The notes below the pieces were generated by a model, which saw only the letters and a list, made by a program, of their open reading frames with translations, was not told where the DNA came from and did not search any database. Position numbers and translations under genes: made by a program. Of a stretch of DNA of 32,385 nucleotides, positions 26,975 through 32,385 are shown piece after piece. The number at the start of each line of letters is the position of its first letter. The stretch's first letter is position 1. The stretch is from Myxococcales bacterium (GTDB taxonomy: Bacteria; Myxococcota_A; Polyangia; Polyangiales; SLQV01), in NCBI GenBank assembly GCA_007131285.1, contig SLQV01000216.1, positions 1 to 32,385 on the forward strand, in the 5' to 3' direction.

Positions 26975-28239
26975 CCGCGGGGACGCAAGGACAAGCGTGC
27001 CAGCTGTTCCATAGAGGCAGCCACGTGGTCGGCGAGCACCTCGAGCGCCGCATCCGGGCCGTCACGAAAGACGATGCGATGAGGGAAGAGAACTCCAACT
27101 AGGTCTTCGACATCCTGAGGTGCGACGTAGTCGCGCCCCTGCAAAAGCGCTTTCGCCTGCAGCGCCGGCAGCGCCAACAGCAACGCACGGGTGGAAGGTC
27201 CCTGCACGGTGCGGGCGTCTTCCCGCAAATTGTGCGCCAAGCGCACGAGGGCGAGACGGATGGCGTCGTCAACGAATACCTGCTCGCGTAACGCTCGTCT
27301 CGCTGCAAGCAAGCTAGAGCGCGCCACTGTGGGCAGCGCGTCACCCGCCGTGAGCGGCGGTGTGGGGTAGCGCTGTAGCAACGCAAGTTCCGGTTCGGAA
27401 GCAATCGGCTCCATGCGCAGCTTGAACAGAAAGCGGTCTAGCTGCGGCGTCGGCAATGGGTAGGTACCCGCCAAGTCCACGGGATTTTGCGTGGCGATGA
27501 CAAAAAATAGATCGTCTAGGGCATGGGTTTCATTGTCGACCGTGACCTGCTTTTCTCCCATCGCTTCGAGCAGCGCCGACTGCACCTTAGGCGAGGTTCG
27601 ATTGATCTCGTCCGCCAGCACAACATGAGCAAAGACCGGCCCCGGACGGAACGAAAACGTCCGCGCATCGATGTCGAATATGGTGGTCCCGGTGATGTCA
27701 CTTGGGAGCAAATCCGGTGTGAACTGGATGCGGCGGAAGGTCGGGTAGACAGGAACCGAAGACGCCTCGCCGGGCGCAAGACCGGGACGTGACCACGGAC
27801 TTGGGCCGCCCTCCGAGGCCTCAGCGTCCGGCCGTAGGGCGCTTGGCTGACTCGCTGTCTGCACCGGAGACGCGAATGATGGATGCGCCGTGTCACTGTG
27901 GATGGCCGCACCTAAAGCCTTGGCGAGCGTCGTTTTCCCCGAGCCCGGGTAGTCCTCTAGCAGCACATGACCATCTGCCAACAACGCAACAAGCACCCAA
28001 TCGAGCACCTCGTCTCTACCGGCAATGACCGCGCGCAGCCGAGCACGCAGCGTCTCGACATGCGCTTGCGCCGCGCGCAGCGCCGTCGACGGGCCACCCT
28101 GAAAAGACGCATCCTGAGTATTCCCCGATGCCTGCCGGTTCCCAGAAGCCTGAGGGTCTTCAGATGCCTGAGCATCGCGAGACAACGGCTCAGCAGGAGA
28201 CGGCGCAGCGGCGTGAGTCATGGCTACATAGCGTGTCAC
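26971..28239 (-). CDS. MoxR-family AAA+ ATPase
   Basis: The product has 422 residues. The motifs are Walker A PGSGKTTLAKALG (98-110), RRIQFTPDLLPSDITG (169-184), Walker B VVLADEINRTSPKVQSALL (206-224), sensor 1 FFVIATQNPVDLAGTYPLP (245-263) and DRFLF. MoxR ATPases act as chaperones that insert cofactors or assemble complexes, often with von Willebrand A-domain proteins. Two features are odd: a repetitive leader (QASEDPQASGNRQASGN) at 25-41, and a Pro/Ser-rich insertion of about 55 residues (115-168) between Walker A and the RIQFTPD motif, where typical members have about ten. The start may instead be ATG 28221. It lies 31 bp downstream of the transglutaminase gene and overlaps the TPR gene (ATGA). 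Confidence 0.93.
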   Translation of the reverse strand: MTRYVAMTHAAAPSPAEPLSRDAQASEDPQASGNRQASGNTQDASFQGGPSTALRAAQAHVETLRARLRAVIAGRDEVLDWVLVALLADGHVLLEDYPGSGKTTLAKALGAAIHSDTAHPSFASPVQTASQPSALRPDAEASEGGPSPWSRPGLAPGEASSVPVYPTFRRIQFTPDLLPSDITGTTIFDIDARTFSFRPGPVFAHVVLADEINRTSPKVQSALLEAMGEKQVTVDNETHALDDLFFVIATQNPVDLAGTYPLPTPQLDRFLFKLRMEPIASEPELALLQRYPTPPLTAGDALPTVARSSLLAARRALREQVFVDDAIRLALVRLAHNLREDARTVQGPSTRALLLALPALQAKALLQGRDYVAPQDVEDLVGVLFPHRIVFRDGPDAALEVLADHVAASMEQLARLSLRPRG

Positions 28240-28270
28240 CGTCCGCGGGCTTTTTCAACACAACGCACCA

Positions 28271-30454
28271 CTAACGGATCTGCAGCCAAGTCCAAAACTT
28301 GAAGGCGCCGAGGATGCGCACCCGACGTGGATAGCGCTGGCGCACCACATCGAGGTAGTGCTGCCAAAGTGCGCCGAGGGCTTCATGAGGATGGCGGCGT
28401 GGCTGACGGAAGCGGTGCTCCAGCGTGAGACGCGTCAGTTCACTGAAGGGTTCGTTGCCTAAGCGGGCGGCAAAAGCCTCACGACTTTCGCCGAAGTGAC
28501 GGCGCACGCCGACTTCCGCTAAGCGGTCGAGGGCCGCGCGGTAGAGGCGCCGCAAGGGCGAGCCTAGCGGCACGCGCGGTAATAGCCGGTGCCAGGCTTT
28601 GCCGAGCATCAACACCACCAAGGCCATCAGCATCACCAGACCGAAACCTCGAAGGAGCGCAGCACGCACCTGGGATGACAGGCGCGATAGGTCGGGCAGG
28701 CGCGGCGTTAGGGGGTCTCCAAGTTTTTCGTCGCGAAGCATGCTGCCCAGCAGGCGCTGCAGGTCCGCGTCCGGGGGTGCGGGCCGACCGTCGCGCACGG
28801 TCTGCGGGAAAACGTCGAAGGGAATCCAGCCTTGGCCAGTGAAGTACACCTCGGCCCAAGCGTGCGCGTCGCGGCCGTAGAGCAACAAGCTTGAGCCACC
28901 GCTCCGCGACGCCTCTTCCGCCGCATAGCCCGTGCCCACCCGCGCCGGCACGCCGAGCGATCGCAGCATAAAGGTTAACGCGTGGGCGTAGTGCACACAG
29001 TAACCGACTAGATCGCCAAAAAGGAAGCTGGCCGTCGGGTCGGGGGCATCCGCATGATTGCTGCGGAGCGAGTAGGTGCCTTCACGACTCAGCCAAGCGC
29101 GCAACGCCAACGCCTGCGCCGCAGGCTCTTGCCAAAGCGACGGGTCGAGCAGATCTTCGACGGTTTTTTGGGCAAGTTCGCGATAGCGTGGGTCCTTGGG
29201 TGCCGCGAGGTAGTGCTGCCACGCCTCCGCCCCCCAAGCGGGATGACCCGTCTCGACACCTATAAGCACGCTGAAGTCCTCAGAAAGCGCCCGAGAGCGG
29301 ACTCGGTAGGTACGGCTAAAACGCCCGGGATTGGCATTCTTTAACGGTTCCATCGCGTAGGGACTCAATAATCCCCAGGGTCTTAGGTGATCGTTTAGCA
29401 GTCCGACACTTGTCTCGACGTCCGAGAAAAAAAGTGAGTCCGGCGGCGCATCGGCGGGAACAACCCCTTCCGAGGGGAACACTTCAATGAGGTCTTGGTC
29501 GAAGCGCTCATCTTCCGCCGCGACCAGACGCACGCCATTAAATTCGCTAAACGCGTCCTGGCGAAAATAGTAGACCCCTTCCACACTGGCGTGGTCCGTG
29601 TGGAAGTTGACGACCGCCACGGGAAGTTGGCGCGACGGGTCAGAGAAGTCGTTGTCGAAGTCTAGCTGCTTGTTGCGCGCTGCGCGCGAGTCACCTTCTG
29701 GCCGCTGGCCCTGACCGGCCTGCTCTTGCGTTTGGCCTTCGCCCTGAAGCCCAAAGGGCGAACCCGCCGGACCTACCTGAGATACCACGAGCTGAGTGAG
29801 TTCGAGCCCCAGAAACACAAGCAGGCCCGCCAACGCTAGGTGTATTAGCCAGCGCCCCAGATGACGCTCGCGGATGAGCAGCACCACCACGGCCGCGCTA
29901 AGCGCCGATCCGGCTCCGTAGAATATCCAGGTCGGGTCAAGCCCCCGGGAAATAAAGGGATCTGTTAATGAAAATGGCCGGGTAATAAGCCCGCGGCGGT
30001 GCGCTGCGAGCCGCAGCGCCACAATGGCGACGACAGCGGCGACTTCCAACAATCGAACGACGGGAAAGCGCCAAGCTGCGCTGCGCAGCGCAAGACAGAT
30101 CCCCAAGGCGGACAGGGCAAACGCCCAAGCATCGGCCAGTCGAACCAGAGCCACGGGCGTCAAGCTCGTGGGACCGAGGCCAAGATCCAGCAGAAGGTAA
30201 CGCACTAAGCCAGCCATGACCAAGAGCGCAGAACCCACCAAAATTAGCGTGAGAAGCGTCAAACGCGGCGCGAGCAAGCGCGCAAGCACAGGCGCCAGCG
30301 GCGCCGCCGCACCTGCCGCGAGCCACGCTGACTGGCCACCCAGCGCTTGGGCCAGCACGGCGGCGGCAAGCGCATAAAGGAGCGTGGCCGCTAGTGTGAC
30401 CAGCCAAGCTTCTTGACGAATCCCCGCCTTGGCCGCTCGGGTGTGGCTTTCCAT
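28271..30454 (-). CDS. TgpA-like membrane transglutaminase/peptidase
   Basis: The product has 727 residues from ATG 30454; a TTG at 30493 would add 13. The N-terminal 225 residues form about seven membrane helices (DUF3488/TgpA-N-like). A periplasmic linker rich in Gln and Gly follows (245-260). The transglutaminase core has GYCVHYAHALTFMLRSLG with Cys486, GRDAHAWAEVYF with His531 and GWIPFDVFPQ with Asp547, a complete catalytic triad. A further helix (about 600-617) precedes a cytoplasmic DUF4129-like tail (FGESREAFAARLGNEPFSEL). TgpA proteins sit in the inner membrane and are linked to envelope or cell-wall metabolism. It heads the operon with the MoxR and TPR genes. The DUF58 gene that normally sits between MoxR and TgpA is missing. 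Confidence 0.9.
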   Translation of the reverse strand: MESHTRAAKAGIRQEAWLVTLAATLLYALAAAVLAQALGGQSAWLAAGAAAPLAPVLARLLAPRLTLLTLILVGSALLVMAGLVRYLLLDLGLGPTSLTPVALVRLADAWAFALSALGICLALRSAAWRFPVVRLLEVAAVVAIVALRLAAHRRGLITRPFSLTDPFISRGLDPTWIFYGAGSALSAAVVVLLIRERHLGRWLIHLALAGLLVFLGLELTQLVVSQVGPAGSPFGLQGEGQTQEQAGQGQRPEGDSRAARNKQLDFDNDFSDPSRQLPVAVVNFHTDHASVEGVYYFRQDAFSEFNGVRLVAAEDERFDQDLIEVFPSEGVVPADAPPDSLFFSDVETSVGLLNDHLRPWGLLSPYAMEPLKNANPGRFSRTYRVRSRALSEDFSVLIGVETGHPAWGAEAWQHYLAAPKDPRYRELAQKTVEDLLDPSLWQEPAAQALALRAWLSREGTYSLRSNHADAPDPTASFLFGDLVGYCVHYAHALTFMLRSLGVPARVGTGYAAEEASRSGGSSLLLYGRDAHAWAEVYFTGQGWIPFDVFPQTVRDGRPAPPDADLQRLLGSMLRDEKLGDPLTPRLPDLSRLSSQVRAALLRGFGLVMLMALVVLMLGKAWHRLLPRVPLGSPLRRLYRAALDRLAEVGVRRHFGESREAFAARLGNEPFSELTRLTLEHRFRQPRRHPHEALGALWQHYLDVVRQRYPRRVRILGAFKFWTWLQIR

Positions 30455-30500
30455 AAGCGATGTGAGCGTGCCGCCGCCCTCGATTTTTCGCAAGTGCTAG

Positions 30501-31433
30501 GTGGCTGTCGTCTCGCCTCAAGCCTGGCTTCGCCCTAAACACCTTACGGTGTCCTGTCAGTTGACTTCGCAAGATAACGGTAACGCTAGCTGCTCGGCAG
30601 CCAGGGCGACGCCCGCTCCGGAGGATGCTTCCGCGATTCCGGTTTCACGGCACGCACCGACGCCCAGGCTGGCTGAAGCATGGTTACTCGCCCGGCGACG
30701 CTTGAGTGATCGTATCCACATGCTGACACTGCAGGTCCCGCCCGGATTTATCTGGCGAGCGGGTCAGTATCTCGCCCTGCCCGCGGCCGGAGAGACACTG
30801 TATCTGTCGATCGCTAACCACTGTGACGGGAGTGGCCGCGTCGAACTTGTCGTCGCACTGCCGAGCGAGCTCGCCGCGCCGGGAAACGCGCTTGTCGGCC
30901 CGGACTACGAAGCGGCTGGGCTGGAGCGACGGGCAGCCGTGCGCCTCGCCGCGCTAACGCTAGGCGGCCGGCTGCGCATCGAGGGTCCGCATGGGTCGAT
31001 GTATGGCTGGGATTGTCATGCGACCGATGACCTAGCCACCGAGACGCGCGTGCTTGTCAGCCATGGTACCGGCATCGCGCCGATGCGCGCGCTCTGGCAA
31101 GAAGCCCGGCAACGCAATCAACCTACCCTCTTGCTTCAGGGCGCGCGCACCGCTGCGGACCTCATATTTAGCAACGAGTTCTCTGCCGCCGCGTTGCACG
31201 CCTCACCTTCAACGACCCACTACTGGCCGACGTTGACGGTGCCGCCAGACGGGTGGACAGGCCGCTACGGCCGCGTCCAGCGTACGTTCTCTGAACTTGC
31301 CGCCTGGGTCCAGCACACGCGCGTTGCCGTATTCGCCTGCGGCCGCCAAGCGATGGTCGACGATTTAAAGCGCCACCTTGTGGACAGCGGCGCTATTGCC
31401 GAAGACAAGCTTCAAAGCGAAGCTCACGGCTAA
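30501..31433 (+). CDS. Ferredoxin-reductase-type FAD/NAD(P)H oxidoreductase
   Basis: The product has 310 residues from a GTG start. The fold is the FNR superfamily: RIHMLTLQVPPGFIWRAGQYLAL (71-93), the FAD motif position TLYLSIAN (99-106, where the usual RxYS arginine is Leu), GGRLRIEGPHGSMYGW (155-170), the NAD(P) motif SHGTGIAPMRALW (187-199), VFACGRQAMVDDLKRHL (278-293) and the C-terminal SEAHG. It resembles flavin or phenol-hydroxylase reductases and CDP-6-deoxyglucoseen reductases but has no 2Fe-2S domain. The 55 residues before the domain look unstructured, so a later start is possible. It is divergent from the TgpA gene with about 46 bp between. Electron acceptor unknown. The missing FAD arginine may weaken FAD binding. 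Confidence 0.88.
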   Translation: MAVVSPQAWLRPKHLTVSCQLTSQDNGNASCSAARATPAPEDASAIPVSRHAPTPRLAEAWLLARRRLSDRIHMLTLQVPPGFIWRAGQYLALPAAGETLYLSIANHCDGSGRVELVVALPSELAAPGNALVGPDYEAAGLERRAAVRLAALTLGGRLRIEGPHGSMYGWDCHATDDLATETRVLVSHGTGIAPMRALWQEARQRNQPTLLLQGARTAADLIFSNEFSAAALHASPSTTHYWPTLTVPPDGWTGRYGRVQRTFSELAAWVQHTRVAVFACGRQAMVDDLKRHLVDSGAIAEDKLQSEAHG

Positions 31434-31619
31434 GTGCCTCGAAGACCCGCGCTACGGGCGTCGTGGAGTGTCTTGACGAGAGGCGGGTCGCCCGAGGCCC
31501 CGGAGGATACGCTGCACGAGCGCCAGCGTCTTAATGCGTTGCTCTGCCGCGCACACCGCCTGCGATGCCGGTAGCGGATTGAATTTCAGCCACCTGCAAC
31601 GTGGATCCGAATACAGGCC

Positions 31620-32018
31620 CTAGCGCGACGCGAACTCTCGATGGCAGCCATCGCTGGCGTACCACGCGTCGCGCACGGGCTGCTCTGGCACCGTCGTGTC
31701 ACCCGAAGCGCGCGCCAACCTGCGACCTGCCGCGTACGTCTCGCTGTGAAATGGGCGCGGATCCGGCACGAGGCGATATGTGGAATAACCCTGATGATTC
31801 CAACGCTTGCGACGACTGCTGTAATCGTCTTGCCATACGTGAGCGCAACCACCAAGCAGGGCCAGTGCCGACACGCCAAGCCAAGCACGCCGCCTGAGCG
31901 CACGCGCATTGTAAAAATGCTTGAGTGACTCAGCGAGCCCTTCCAACTCAGCGCTTAGGTTGTGGCGCTGGCATACGCACGAAGGATGATGATGCGCAAG
32001 ATGACAACGACGAGGCAT
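31620..32018 (-). CDS. Small probable lipoprotein, unknown function
   Basis: The frame has 132 codons. A stretch RRRAWLGVSALALLGGCAH looks like a lipoprotein signal with lipobox LLGGC, but about 40 residues precede it and no internal ATG, GTG or TTG in frame fits. The mature part (VWQDDYSSRRKRWNHQGYS, YRLVPDPRPFHSETYAAGRR) is rich in aromatic and basic residues with no known domain. On the minus strand TATTAT lies about 45 bp upstream of the ATG and could be part of a promoter, although no matching -35 is clear. A wrong start or a small frameshift at the N-terminus is possible. Confidence 0.5.
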   Translation of the reverse strand: MPRRCHLAHHHPSCVCQRHNLSAELEGLAESLKHFYNARALRRRAWLGVSALALLGGCAHVWQDDYSSRRKRWNHQGYSTYRLVPDPRPFHSETYAAGRRLARASGDTTVPEQPVRDAWYASDGCHREFASR

Positions 32019-32196
32019 ATCTTAAGCGAGTGAGCAACAAAAATGCCAAACCCCTCGCGTATAATATCGATGACTTGGCGATGCGAGGTAGCTAGTGCAA
32101 ATGCCAGCCCGCGCCAACGGGTGGCGGCTTGTCCTGCCGTCTAAAACTAGCGCCGGATACCAACTTGAGCCTGGCCGCCGGCCGGACGCGCAGGCG

Positions 32197-32230
32197 CGTG
32201 AACGTGAACGTGAACGTGAACGTGAACGTG
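32197..32230 (+). repeat. Tandem CGTGAA hexamer, about 5.7 copies
   Basis: Five perfect copies of CGTGAA and a partial sixth run without a break. As a multiple of three it can be translated (HV or FT dipeptide repeats on the minus strand), but no supported gene covers it. Copy number probably varies by slippage. Confidence 0.9.
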
Positions 32231-32262
32231 GAGGCGGCGGTGGCCGGGGGGCACGTTTGCGT

Positions 32263-32310
32263 GCCTGTGCCCCCCTGTGCCCCCCTGTGCCCCCCTGTGC
32301 CCCCCTGTGC
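32263..32310 (+). repeat. Tandem 10-mer CCCCCTGTGC, four copies plus a partial
   Basis: Perfect copies lie at 32271-32280, 32281-32290, 32291-32300 and 32301-32310, with a partial copy before and degenerate GTGC/CCTGT-rich sequence after, to about 32340. The unit is not a multiple of three, so it would shift frame on expansion. It is G-rich on the minus strand (runs of five to six G) and could form a G-quadruplex. Confidence 0.9.
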
Positions 32311-32385
32311 GCCCTGTTCGCGTGCGCCTGTGCGCCTGTGCCATGCCCCCACAATCGGGCACCGTGCGTGTGCCCGCCCCGAGCC

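Noticed and set aside
32197-32310. Possible CRISPR array
   Set aside because: The units are 6 and 10 bp and directly adjacent, with no spacers and no cas genes.
32022-32362. Three overlapping minus-strand frames across the tandem repeats
   Set aside because: They read the repeats in three frames as Gly/Thr/His-rich peptides, with no ribosome binding site and no domain.

Overview
This GC-rich, gene-dense window probably comes from a Myxococcota or Bradymonadota-type bacterium. The evidence is the number of predicted lipoproteins, the cysteine-rich modules of the 'CxxDxDC...GxC' and 'CGGCGxxC' kinds common in those groups, an RCC1-propeller lipoprotein, and a MoxR/transglutaminase/TPR gene set. 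No rRNA, tRNA, CRISPR array or intact transposase was seen. All assignments come from reading motifs by eye; no database search was run.

Layout. (1) 1-9106, minus strand: a three-gene unit of an RCC1-repeat lipoprotein, a 1252-residue lipoprotein whose C-terminal third resembles the channel base and TcB-binding region of Tc-toxin A subunits, and a secreted SpvB/FG-GAP/RHS protein of TcB/TcC type that runs off the left edge. The last two overlap by one base (TGATG). This looks like a shortened, lipid-anchored relative of an ABC (Tc) toxin. (2) 9107-11326: about 2.2 kb with no convincing gene but a perfect 18-bp-arm hairpin. (3) 11327-15991: a glucose/sorbosone-dehydrogenase-type lipoprotein, a DUF819-type membrane protein, a GT32-type glycosyltransferase and a nucleotidyltransferase-fold protein. 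(4) 15988-19089, minus strand: one uninterrupted reading frame that joins a full NAD-dependent DNA ligase (LigA) to a type III secretion/flagellar export protein of the SctR/FliP family. (5) 19347-19862: remains of a VapBC-like toxin-antitoxin pair, with a TGA inside the PIN domain. (6) 20012-23245: a membrane-anchored Fis-type regulator whose sigma-54-activator-like AAA+ domain has lost its ATPase motifs. (7) 23828-24655: PAPS reductase (CysH). (8) 24944-30454, minus strand: a TgpA-like transglutaminase, MoxR ATPase and TPR protein operon without the usual DUF58 gene. (9) 30501-32385: a flavin/NAD(P)H oxidoreductase, a small probable lipoprotein, and two short tandem repeats at the right edge.

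The parts most worth following up are the LigA-SctR fusion and the Tc-like locus. In the fusion, the SctR half has lost the methionine gasket and no SctS, SctT, SctU or SctV partner is nearby. In the Tc-like locus, the A subunit is about half the usual size, carries a lipoprotein signal, and has a cysteine-rich plus Ig-like N-terminus.
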